From Candidatus Saccharimonadota bacterium (lineage in GTDB: Bacteria > Patescibacteriota > Saccharimonadia > Saccharimonadales > JAGPDM01): a DNA stretch of 33,179 bases. Shown piece by piece: positions 25,800 through 32,329 of this stretch. Below the pieces are notes generated by a model. The model worked only from the letters and a program-made list of their open reading frames with translations, did no database searches and was not told the origin of the DNA. The stretch spans positions 1 through 33,179 of the forward strand of contig JAGPDM010000004.1 of the NCBI GenBank assembly GCA_018057585.1, given 5' to 3'. The translations under genes were made by a program, and so were the position numbers. Position 1 is the stretch's first letter, and the number at the start of each line of letters is the position of its first letter.

Positions 25800-27032
25800 T
25801 TAACTAGGTTGCGACATGTCCTGCTGGTCAAGCAAAAATTCCTGCCACATTTCTTTGACGTTGTTTATGGTTTCAAACATTGTCTCTACATGGTTGTCTG
25901 TGTCGTCGCCAAAGTATTTCTCAAGATTTCCCCGAACAGAAAGATGATTTAATATTTTGGTAATTATTGTTCGTCTACTGTCACCCTCTCTATACTCAGC
26001 AATATCTTCCGACGCTCCAGTCTTTAAATGTTCGCTTTTTGGGTCGAGTAAAAAGTCCTCAAGCGACTTGGTCCAGGGAGAGTTCTTATCACTTATAGAG
26101 CCTATTAAAATAGGCAGGTGATTAGCAATTATGCCGCCAGTTAGGTTACCGAGTTTAGTGATAATTTCGTCCCAAAGCTCATCTTCGGTTTCACCTTCAT
26201 CTGGTCTTAGCTCTGGGCGATCTTCCGTATCCAAATTGAACACCTTGAAGGCTTCGATGACCGATTCAACATATTCAACTTGTTCAACCTGGATTCGCCA
26301 GATTTTGTGTAACTTTTCCAAATTTATGCCTAGTTCTTCATAGTCTGTCCCAGATATATTTTTGTTGAGTTCGATATCAAAAACTATATCAATAATCCAG
26401 TCATCAACTAAAGGCTCTCTACCACCGTTTTTACCTACTACTGCCTTAGCAATTGCTCGTGCATTCTTGTTCTCTCGTTCTGGGTCGCCTTGCTTAGCTT
26501 TCTCATCATCAGCCAGGTCATCATCCAATATTTCTCCTAGGTCGTGCAGTGGGGCCAATAGTGCCAATATGCTAGCCTCAGTTTCAGTAATTGGTGGCAC
26601 TTCGTCGCCAGTTTCTTGTGCCCATGATTTGGCATAGACATACTGAGCTCGCTTTGTCTGATTGGGGGCGTGATAACTGCCGAGCGCGTCCAGTCCAAGC
26701 AGATCCGTAGGTTCAACCTTGCCTCTGAACTCGTTCAGTCTGCCGCCGCCACGCAGAATATTTGACGTCTCAAACCTAGTGTATCTATTTATTCCTTCAA
26801 CTATTTTTGGTAGGCTATATTCATAAGTTTTAGGCACTCCATCCAGCACTAATTTTAAAGTAATAGTGCTATTAAATAGCCGGATCCCTAAGTTTTCGAA
26901 TGGATCTCCAGACTCAATATCTTCCCAGTCTAGAGCTAAATTATAGCTCTCGCCAACATCTACACTAACAAAGTCTGTAGGCGGTTTGTATCCTTCAGGA
27001 AATTGAGTTTCTCCCGGTTTTTGTCCTTGCAC
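25800..27032 (-). CDS. Uncharacterised protein with a possible HD-phosphohydrolase core
   Basis: 410 residues with no membrane segment. GSYHAPNQTKRAQYVYAKSW, then LALLAPLHDLGEILDDDL and later LVDDWIIDIVFDIEL, give the H...HD...D spacing of an HD-domain metal phosphohydrolase (about residues 125-240). Glu/Asp-rich segments flank it (DLADDEKAKQGDPE; RPDEGETEDELWDE). I do not recognise a closer family. The start is GTG at 27032 with AGGA about 7 nt upstream and a TATAAT box some 35 nt before. It lies directly upstream of pyrF-pyrE and may be cotranscribed. Nucleotide phosphohydrolase is plausible but unproven. Confidence 0.62.
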   Translation of the reverse strand: MQGQKPGETQFPEGYKPPTDFVSVDVGESYNLALDWEDIESGDPFENLGIRLFNSTITLKLVLDGVPKTYEYSLPKIVEGINRYTRFETSNILRGGGRLNEFRGKVEPTDLLGLDALGSYHAPNQTKRAQYVYAKSWAQETGDEVPPITETEASILALLAPLHDLGEILDDDLADDEKAKQGDPERENKNARAIAKAVVGKNGGREPLVDDWIIDIVFDIELNKNISGTDYEELGINLEKLHKIWRIQVEQVEYVESVIEAFKVFNLDTEDRPELRPDEGETEDELWDEIITKLGNLTGGIIANHLPILIGSISDKNSPWTKSLEDFLLDPKSEHLKTGASEDIAEYREGDSRRTIITKILNHLSVRGNLEKYFGDDTDNHVETMFETINNVKEMWQEFLLDQQDMSQPS

Positions 27033-27128
27033 AGTATGTCCTACTTAAATTTACATATATTATACACTAGAATTAATAAATATCAACTCATGCTGTAATT
27101 ACAGATAACAGATGCTAAGATATTGTTT

Positions 27129-27377
27129 ATGGATAAAGATAAGCTTGTTGAGGATTTTGGTTGGCTTGGGATGTTCTCGATCTTACTCGCCTATGCACTG
27201 GTCAGCATTAATCTAATTGAGTCGAATTCACTAGAATATCATTCGTTAAATTTATTAGGTGCTCTAGGTATTATTGTTGTTTCTCTTCACAAGAAGGTTT
27301 GGCAAAGCGTTGGGCTTAATATCGCATGGTTGATTATTGCAGGTGTGGCTTTATTGAGTATTATATTTTCTGCATGA
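27129..27377 (+). CDS. Small three-TM membrane protein
   Basis: 82 residues from ATG 27129 (MDKDKLVEDFGWLGMF); a TTG two codons earlier is a poorer start. TAAGAT lies 7 nt before the ATG with no SD (leaderless pattern). Helices at about 13-29 (MFSILLAYALVSINLI), 40-53 (LNLLGALGIIVVSL) and 60-80 (GLNIAWLIIAGVALLSIIF). It resembles short conserved CBU_0592-type membrane proteins. Function unknown. It ends 13 nt before pyrD, but pyrD appears to have its own promoter between them. Confidence 0.75.
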   Translation: MDKDKLVEDFGWLGMFSILLAYALVSINLIESNSLEYHSLNLLGALGIIVVSLHKKVWQSVGLNIAWLIIAGVALLSIIFSA

Positions 27378-27390
27378 TACTATAATTAGT

Positions 27391-28470
27391 ATGAAGAATA
27401 CCCAGTGGTTTTACGATCCTAACAAGACTTTTGATCAGAATATGGACGAAGGTCCGTACTTCGATCACATTCCAGAGCTTAACCGCACCGATAAGCCACG
27501 CTTTGATTTCCTAGGCTTCCCAATCTATCTGCCATTTGGAATTGCTGCCGGCACGTTGCCAACCAGCAAACATGTCAAAGCCGCCTTTGACTGGGGCTAC
27601 GATGTTGCGACTTATAAAACTATGCGGTCTGTTGCCTACCCGGCTAATCAGTTCCCAAATATCATTCCGATCGAAACTAGTGGCGACGTTACACTTGACC
27701 AAGCCGAGTCCGGCTTGGTCAAGGCCGACGACTATCCAGAAGATTATAAGAAGATTGTCATAACAAACTCATTTGGCAACTCAGGTCGCGGTCCAGAATA
27801 TTGGGTTAATGACATGAAGATTGCTGCGCAGTCAGCTGGACTTGGCCAAGTCATGATTGCCAGCGCCTTTGGTACGCCACGTGATGGTGGCACGAGCGAG
27901 GACTTTTGGCAGGATTTCGCCGATACCGCCAAGATGCAGAAAGACGCTGGCGCAAAAATCATCGAACTTAACCTGTCTTGCCCAAATGTCGTCGGCGAAG
28001 GCATCGTCTGCTACACCAAAGAAGCCGTGGTTGGCATTTGCGAACGAACCAAAAAAGCTATTGGCACTACCCCACTACTGATAAAACTTGGCTATTTTAG
28101 CGACGAGCAACAAACACTGCTAGAAGAGATAATCGCCGAAGTCGATCAGTATATTGCCGGTGTTTCGCTAATCAACACCATTCTCGCCAAGGTTTATGAT
28201 AAAAACGGCAATCAGGCATTGCCTGGCGAGGGGCGACTTAAATCCGGGCTATGCGGCGCGGGGATTAAATGGGCTGGACTAGAAATGGTGCAACGACTAG
28301 CCGACCTGCGCGACAGTCAGGGCTATCAGTACCAGATTGTTGGCGTTGGCGGTGTCATGACACCAGATGATTTCTTCGAATACCGCGAAATTGGTGCCGA
28401 TCTCGTCCAAGCCTGCACCGCCCCAATGTGGAACCCGGATCTAGCCCGCGAAATCGCCCAGCAGTTTTAG
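27391..28470 (+). CDS. pyrD: Dihydroorotate dehydrogenase family protein
   Basis: 359-residue FMN TIM-barrel oxidoreductase. GIAAGTLPTSKHVKAAFDWGYD (FMN phosphate/strand 1), YKTMRS, NSFGNSGRG near residue 130, KIIELNLSCPNVVGEGI (substrate Asn and loop), LIKLGYF, SLINTI and VGVGGVMTPDDFFEYREIGADLVQACT follow the DHOD pattern. With pyrE, pyrF and pyrH nearby, orotate formation is the likely job. The N-terminal 50 residues and missing typical membrane helix do not fix class 1 or 2. TATAAT lies only 4 nt before the ATG (or GATACT 9 nt before). Family F copy 2 follows its stop. Confidence 0.88.
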   Translation: MKNTQWFYDPNKTFDQNMDEGPYFDHIPELNRTDKPRFDFLGFPIYLPFGIAAGTLPTSKHVKAAFDWGYDVATYKTMRSVAYPANQFPNIIPIETSGDVTLDQAESGLVKADDYPEDYKKIVITNSFGNSGRGPEYWVNDMKIAAQSAGLGQVMIASAFGTPRDGGTSEDFWQDFADTAKMQKDAGAKIIELNLSCPNVVGEGIVCYTKEAVVGICERTKKAIGTTPLLIKLGYFSDEQQTLLEEIIAEVDQYIAGVSLINTILAKVYDKNGNQALPGEGRLKSGLCGAGIKWAGLEMVQRLADLRDSQGYQYQIVGVGGVMTPDDFFEYREIGADLVQACTAPMWNPDLAREIAQQF

Positions 28471-28532
28471 ACAAAACTAAAGAAAATTTTAGAATTTAGA
28501 AATCCTTTCTTTAGAAAAGAAACAAATTTAAT

Positions 28533-28830
28533 GCTACTTGTACCGACAAGTAGCTCAAGCTCCTGGGCTGTCGTCGTTCTTGATAACTGTCAAGTCGTAA
28601 GACTTTACTGTTTATAGTTAGGTGATGGAATAGCGAACAGCTAATTTATCATCGTGCGTTCTATGTTCATCGTCGTTATTTGAACAATTAGTTTCAACAA
28701 CCCCCGTTGGTCGGCCCGCAAGGAGCGAATTGAAACTTAGCTGCAAATTGTTTAAATAACACTCACACTTTAGGAAGCTCCTCCTAATGCCAGACAAAGG
28801 AAGATGACAAACCCCTTCCAGTAGGATTTG
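28533..28830 (+). ncRNA. Family F structured element, copy 2
   Basis: Plus strand, 62 nt after the pyrD stop. GCTACTTGT-ACCG-ACAAGTAGC (28533-28554) repeats the first hairpin of copy 1 with an A-T pair changed to C-G. A stretch of about 80 nt absent from copy 1 follows (about 28586-28670), containing AAGTC-GTAA-GACTT, a GNRA-capped hairpin. Then the long double stem TTTGAACAATT/AATTGTTTAAA with one G-U pair, inner GTTTCAA/TTGAAAC, TAGGAAGCTCCT, and AAACCC...GGATTT ending at 28830. Changes keep pairing, so selection probably acts on RNA structure. Possible 3'UTR-derived small RNA or a mobile hairpin element. Confidence 0.65.
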
Positions 28831-28928
28831 AATCTATTAATTGCTAGCTTTCAAATCTCCACAGACTTACATAGAGGCTGTGTCATATCGGCTTTAACTG
28901 ATGTACTTTTGTTAGCTAGAAATACCTT

Positions 28929-28977
28929 TAGCAAAAGCCAACCCCTTTAGGGGCGACCATGGGGAGCTCTTTTGCTA
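28929..28977. repeat. Hairpin with two alternative CCCC/GGGG pairings
   Basis: TAGCAAAAG (28929-28937) and CTTTTGCTA (28969-28977) form a perfect 9-bp stem. Inside, CCCC (28942-28945) can pair with GGGG at 28950-28953 or at 28961-28964. It lies between the convergent pyrD and coiled-coil genes. No T tract follows on either strand. The rest of 28831-28928 and 28978-29113 shows only weak hairpins and no gene. Confidence 0.5.
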
Positions 28978-29113
28978 TAGGATTTATAGTTAATGAAAGT
29001 TCAATAAGCTTAAAACGCAGTGGATGGTTTTGCCATTAGTTTTTTGGCATCAAAAGCTGACATTTTCAATTCTTCATTTAGAAAAACATTGTAGCTTGAA
29101 TTAAAGTTTAGTA

Positions 29114-29560
29114 CTAGACAGCTGCTTGGAGTTGAGCAATCTGCTGGCTGTGTTTTTGGACCTCTGACTCGACCTGACCTAGGCGCAATTTCGTATCTGA
29201 AGTGTCGGCTTTCACCGAACCTAGTGTAGTTCTGATATCTATAAGCTCTTTCGAATGCTCTCTGAGTGTCACCGAATGCTCTCTGAGTGTCACCGAATGC
29301 TCTCTGAGTGTCACCGAATGCTCATTGAGTATTCTTGTATGGTCTTTAAGTATTACGGAATGCTCATCGAGCGTTTTAGAGTGATCTTTAAGTACCGCTT
29401 TTATATCTTGTAAGTCTGTATCGTGTCGATTTGTGGTCTGCTTAAGCTCAGAAATATCCTGCTTCATGTCAGGAATATCTTTGACATACTCCATTATCAT
29501 ATCGAATTTGCTATTCATATCTTCGAGTAAAATCTGAGTTCGTGCATCTTCGTTGCCCAT
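29114..29560 (-). CDS. Coiled-coil protein with heptad-length internal repeats
   Basis: 148 residues, predicted to be one long soluble coiled coil. The middle (about 60-110) is built of seven-residue units, HSVTLRE repeated exactly three times and degenerate copies (HSKTLDE, HSVILKD, HTRILNE) before it. Leu/Val/Ile sit at heptad spacing. No signal peptide or TM segment. TATAAT lies 6 nt before the ATG with no SD (leaderless pattern). The three exact units are 21-bp DNA repeats, so copy number may vary. Function unknown; it resembles small phage-tail-fibre-like or DUF1640-like coils only in general character. Confidence 0.75.
   Translation of the reverse strand: MGNEDARTQILLEDMNSKFDMIMEYVKDIPDMKQDISELKQTTNRHDTDLQDIKAVLKDHSKTLDEHSVILKDHTRILNEHSVTLREHSVTLREHSVTLREHSKELIDIRTTLGSVKADTSDTKLRLGQVESEVQKHSQQIAQLQAAV
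29252..29335 (+). repeat. 21-bp tandem repeat inside the coiled-coil gene
   Basis: CGAATGCTCTCTGAGTGTCAC occurs exactly three times in tandem (29252-29314), with a diverged fourth unit to 29335. Each unit encodes one heptad on the minus strand. DNA-level identity points to recent expansion. Confidence 0.85.
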
Positions 29561-29745
29561 GCACTAATTATATCATAGCGATTGTCTTATTCTGCGGCTG
29601 TCGGTTTATATAAATAGGCATTATTAATCTAAGACGCATTGCGTTCTGATGTCTTAATCAATAACACCTGCGCTGATAGAATTCATATTGTCAGCAGTTT
29701 ATGCGTAGAAGTAATTTCAGTCATAAAATAATCTAATGGTTTTTA

Positions 29746-30572
29746 TTTGACAGACAGAATTGATGTTTTGGGCTCGAGAGGGCGAGGGTTCTGGAGTGTG
29801 GGCGAATGCACCACTTTTAAACTCCAGAGCCCTTTGTACTGCCCTCACTCACAACACGGGGTCTATAAACGGCAGTAAAAAGCCCGTCGCTACTCCCCCG
29901 CAGACAAGACTCACGAGAAGCTTCCGCTTCACCGTTGCCATCTCGCTGTCCCAGAGGCAGAACCCCGTCGCTACCGCAACCATAGCGCCCATCACGAGCC
30001 AGTTGGCCCGCCATGCCCATTCGGGCAGGGTGAAGGTGTCGCTGAAGGCGACCATGTACAAATACATGGTCAGCTGTAGCACGGGTGCTACTATCCACGT
30101 TGCAACGACAGCTACGAACAGGGGTCGCGGCATTCTGCCGACCTCTGCCATCGTGGCGATGGTCGCTGCGGTTGGCGGGTTGTTTGTGGTCTGTACAAAC
30201 GTAGGATCCACAATACCGGCTACAAAATCGGCCAGTTCTTGTAATCTTCCTGAAGGCGACTCATCAGGATCCGTTGTGTCAACTTCACTTGTCTCATCCA
30301 TTCGATGTCCTCCTGGACTCGGGTTCTCGTTCCCTATCGACGGTCGATAGAGTTGCCTTTTCATCGGCATAAGACGAGATTGCAGATAATTAGATGCTTT
30401 ATAATCTACTGGTCTAGATTATCTTATCAAGCAAGCTTGAGTGGCAGTAATAAACACTATTACAAATTATCTATAATCTCGTCTTATGCATGTTCTGTCT
30501 GTCAAAATACGATCCTTCAATAATTATATGAAAAATCAATATAATTATCTTACTTTAAATACAATAAGTCAA
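29746..30572 (-). repeat. Family E element 3: fold-back transcription unit carrying a three-TM protein
   Basis: Minus strand, in order: TTGACT (30567-30572), 17 bp, GATAAT (30544-30549); TTTTTCA...TGAA hairpin (about 30519-30535); arm TTTGACAGACAGAA (30493-30506); a perfect 15-bp stem GCATAAGACGAGATT with AATCTCGTCTTATGC (arms around 30370-30384 and 30474-30488); the CTATCGA-CCG-TCGATAG hairpin; the gene at 30301; a GGGCTCTGGAGT hairpin; a C-rich G-poor tract; and arm TTCTGTCTGTCAAA (29746-29759 as its complement), an exact 14-nt match. Its interior is clearly more GC-rich than the flanks. It is the largest and most diverged member of the family. Confidence 0.72.
29849..30301 (-). CDS. Three-TM membrane protein carried by element E3
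   Basis: 150 residues from ATG 30301 (MDETSEVDTTDPDESPSGRL). AGGAGG lies 7 nt upstream and decides this start over an in-frame ATG 23 codons earlier. An acidic 30-residue N-terminus is followed by TM helices near 57-83 (PLFVAVVATWIVAPVLQLT), 94-113 (NWLVMGAMVAVATGFCLW) and 124-146 (LLVSLVCGGVATGFLLPF). Codons ending in G/C and a GC-rich body contrast with the neighbouring genes and suggest transfer. Unlike E1, E2 and E4, this element carries one larger protein rather than micro-peptides. No family recognised. A shorter frame overlapping its end (29817-30098) is a shadow. Confidence 0.72.
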   Translation of the reverse strand: MDETSEVDTTDPDESPSGRLQELADFVAGIVDPTFVQTTNNPPTAATIATMAEVGRMPRPLFVAVVATWIVAPVLQLTMYLYMVAFSDTFTLPEWAWRANWLVMGAMVAVATGFCLWDSEMATVKRKLLVSLVCGGVATGFLLPFIDPVL

Positions 30573-30588
30573 ATATAGTAAGATAAAG

Positions 30589-30617
30589 TTGACAAAGCCT
30601 AACATTAGTGATACATT
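30589..30617 (+). promoter_or_regulatory. Promoter of the 30641 gene
   Basis: TTGACA (30589-30594), exactly 17 bp, TACATT (30612-30617). It is divergent from the element E3 promoter, whose -35 ends 17 nt away. A short leader with AGGA before the ATG follows. Confidence 0.65.
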
Positions 30618-30640
30618 ATAAAATATAATTTAGGATATTT

Positions 30641-31378
30641 ATGCCATTAAATCCACCATCAGGAGAAATCCCCTCAGCTCGAACTGGCGAAGAAAAACCT
30701 AAAAGATCTTTTACTGGTTTGGGACAAACTCCTGACTTTGTTATGTTAAGTGTAGTCGCGAACCCTGAAACCGCAAGAGAACTAGTCGGAGAACCACGGC
30801 CACCGAGCGGATCCGCACGTATTTTACGTAAGGTTGCTGCTGCCCTGGTAGCAACAGCTGTGCTGGCACCTGCTACAGCAGGATTCTATGCGGCTCGAGA
30901 GAATCACGCCGTTGGAAGATTAAATGATACGTATGCACTAGCGGGAGAAGTGTCAGAAAGATGCGGACTCGATCCTGTCGTAGTCAGGTCTAGTGGCGCA
31001 ACGACGACATTAGATTTCAACACCGCACCTGATGGAAGTATAAGCTTTAGTTTTGATAGTTCGCTATCACTTGGCTACGAAGGAGAAGTATTAATTAGCC
31101 AGAAAGAAGCAATCGTCCGAACTCCAACTATTGATTCGGCTTCGACCGGATCAACTGAGCGTATTCGGATGGTAGATATTCAAGAAGGCCGCGTACGGTT
31201 CAGAGATTTTCAATCTCCAGGTGGCGCAGATGAACATGGAGTTACCTTTTTTCGCAGACTACGAGCCGGCGACATGCTCTCTGAGGTAGACAAACAGCTC
31301 AATGCTGCAAAGGAAGGTTGCGAGCCGGCTCCACTTCAGCCAGCACTGCCGGACCTCCCCGGACTGGCATCAGATTAA
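30641..31378 (+). CDS. Uncharacterised single-TM protein with an extracytoplasmic domain
   Basis: 245 residues. A polar, Pro/Arg-rich cytoplasmic N-terminus (about 1-62) precedes one TM helix (about 65-87, VAAALVATAVLAPATAGFYAA). The remaining 155 residues should lie outside. They contain two Cys (RCGLDP, EGCEPA) that could pair, a strand-rich middle (SISFSFDSSLSLGYEGEVLIS), and a Pro-rich end. AGGA stands 6 nt before the ATG. It sits between family E elements 3 and 4. Resembles DUF4230-like proteins in layout only; no family is claimed. Confidence 0.68.
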   Translation: MPLNPPSGEIPSARTGEEKPKRSFTGLGQTPDFVMLSVVANPETARELVGEPRPPSGSARILRKVAAALVATAVLAPATAGFYAARENHAVGRLNDTYALAGEVSERCGLDPVVVRSSGATTTLDFNTAPDGSISFSFDSSLSLGYEGEVLISQKEAIVRTPTIDSASTGSTERIRMVDIQEGRVRFRDFQSPGGADEHGVTFFRRLRAGDMLSEVDKQLNAAKEGCEPAPLQPALPDLPGLASD

Positions 31379-31672
31379 TTTTGATTATGCACGATCGAAA
31401 TTCAGCACTGAATTTTGTGGAGTAATTCCCTTGGAGTACAATATTTAGACACAATAATGAGTACGTCGAGATCATCTCGGAAGGCATCAATTTTTTACAC
31501 TCTTCTTTCTTAACATTTGACTAAATATTAAAAAAGATTGTATTATACAGATGTTTTTCCAGTATCTGGAGAAATGTATATTGACAGATGGTTTTTTAGG
31601 GAAGAAATAAATTTTATATTTGTAAAATATAAAATCTATCCACGTCCAACAAAAAAAAGGGGGTGAAAACCC

Positions 31673-31822
31673 ATGGCTCTACTAGGTGTAATCGGAATGA
31701 TGATTTCGGGAGTGGCAGCAGTCTTGTCCTTGTTCATACAAGGACCGTTGTGGCTGATAATGCTCCTTGCATCAGCACTCGTGGCGGTATTCGTCCGTAA
31801 GTCTACGCCGCGTGCCAAGTGA
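31673..31822 (+). CDS. 49-residue hydrophobic peptide (element E4)
   Basis: Begins MALLGVIGMMISGVAAVLSL and continues through LWLIMLLASALVAVFV to a basic tail RKSTPRAK, giving two short hydrophobic segments split by IQGP, a hairpin or two TM helices. AGGGGGTG precedes the ATG, but the same bases form GGGT-GAAA-ACCC, a GNRA-capped hairpin ending 1 nt before the start, so translation may be restrained. No homologue recognised. It falls in the same class of tiny basic-tailed membrane peptides as those in E1 and E2. Confidence 0.7.
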   Translation: MALLGVIGMMISGVAAVLSLFIQGPLWLIMLLASALVAVFVRKSTPRAK

Positions 31823-31854
31823 AGCAACCACAGAATGAGTCGAGATGAGATGAC

Positions 31855-31893
31855 GACTGGCAGGGCCGCCAAAAAAAAACGGCCCGGCCAGTC
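31855..31893 (+). terminator. GC-rich hairpin after the E4 peptide
   Basis: GACTGGC-A-GGGCCG pairs with CGGCCC-G-GCCAGTC (13 bp, one A/G mismatch) around a loop that contains nine A. No U tract follows, so it may be an mRNA-stabilising element; on the minus strand the loop offers only T in the loop itself. Confidence 0.5.
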
Positions 31894-31920
31894 AACTCTC
31901 GCTAGATCCAAAGCACATCA

Positions 31921-31986
31921 AAATCACACCCAAATCACACCAAAATCACACCCAAATCACACCGAAATCACACCCAAATCACACCC
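31921..31986 (+). repeat. Six tandem 11-bp AAATCACACCN units
   Basis: Six contiguous 11-bp units differ only at the last base (C, A, C, G, C, C). The plus-strand RNA would be C/A-rich and almost free of G and structure, which is the composition Rho prefers. It sits directly before the closing arm of element E4. Confidence 0.9.
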
Positions 31987-32153
31987 AATCTCTAGGAGTA
32001 AAACCATCTGTCACATCAATCAATCGAATAAGTCTACAGGCTAATAATAGAGATTGTATAATACAGTAAACTATGATCTGATAGTACTAGTATTAGTAGT
32101 TTTTGCATGTAATAACCACAGATTAGCGATTTATAAATTAATGGAGCAAGGCA

Positions 32154-32273
32154 GTGAGTGGTTCGCCAGAGACGCAAACATTTTCACCAGAGCTGGAACA
32201 AGCCCGAACGTTAGAAGTTATTAATAGTCCTAGTATTGAAATGTCCATACAAAAATCGCCTGAAGACAGTTGA
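32154..32273 (+). CDS. Possible 39-residue acidic peptide
   Basis: GTG start, MSGSPETQTFSPELEQARTL and on to SIEMSIQKSPEDS. GGAG lies 7 nt upstream. It is polar and probably disordered, with no membrane character. A competing frame (ATG 32141, 27 residues) overlaps it. It lies between element E4 and argG in an otherwise empty stretch. Low confidence; it may be a gene relic. The -35 used by argG overlaps its stop. Confidence 0.3.
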   Translation: MSGSPETQTFSPELEQARTLEVINSPSIEMSIQKSPEDS

Positions 32274-32297
32274 TATTTCCACAAAGCTGAGTATAAT
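32270..32297 (+). promoter_or_regulatory. argG promoter
   Basis: TTGATA (32270-32275), 16 bp, TATAAT (32292-32297), giving a leader of roughly 27 nt that carries GGAGG before the argG start. No ARG-box-like palindrome is apparent. Confidence 0.6.
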
Positions 32298-32329
32298 TTA
32301 GGCAGAAACACTTAAGTTTTGGAGGAAAT

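Larger units (their letters stand above)
31517..32013 (+). repeat. Family E element 4: fold-back transcription unit carrying one micro-peptide
   Basis: In order: TTGACT (31517-31522), 18 bp, TATTAT (31541-31546); TTTTTC at 31554 running into a TCCAG-TAT-CTGGA hairpin (31558-31570); arm TGACAGATGGTTTT (31582-31595); a TTTTATATTT/AAATATAAAA hairpin in place of the G-U stem of E1-E3; the peptide at 31673; a GC-rich hairpin (31855-31893); an 11-nt C/A repeat array (31921-31986); and arm AAAACCATCTGTCA (32000-32013), an exact 14-nt complement. The arm sequence is unlike E1-E3 except for TTGACAG, yet both ends agree. Confidence 0.72.

Noticed and set aside
19194-28830. The inverted F copies as ends of a composite transposon
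   Set aside because: Housekeeping genes (tkt, tal, pyrE, pyrF, pyrD) fill the interval, no transposase exists, and each copy is better explained by its position behind a gene.
31441-31514. An 18-residue frame MSTSRSSRKASIFYTLLS before element E4
   Set aside because: Very short, no SD and no membrane character; it precedes the E4 promoter.
18556-32013. Family E as insertion sequences with terminal repeats
   Set aside because: No transposase, no clear target-site duplication, and the conserved promoter and 5' hairpin lie outside the repeats. Not excluded as MITE-like, so kept as an alternative in the main finding.
32141-32224. A 27-residue ORF before argG
   Set aside because: No SD, and it overlaps another small frame with a better one. 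Neither is well supported.
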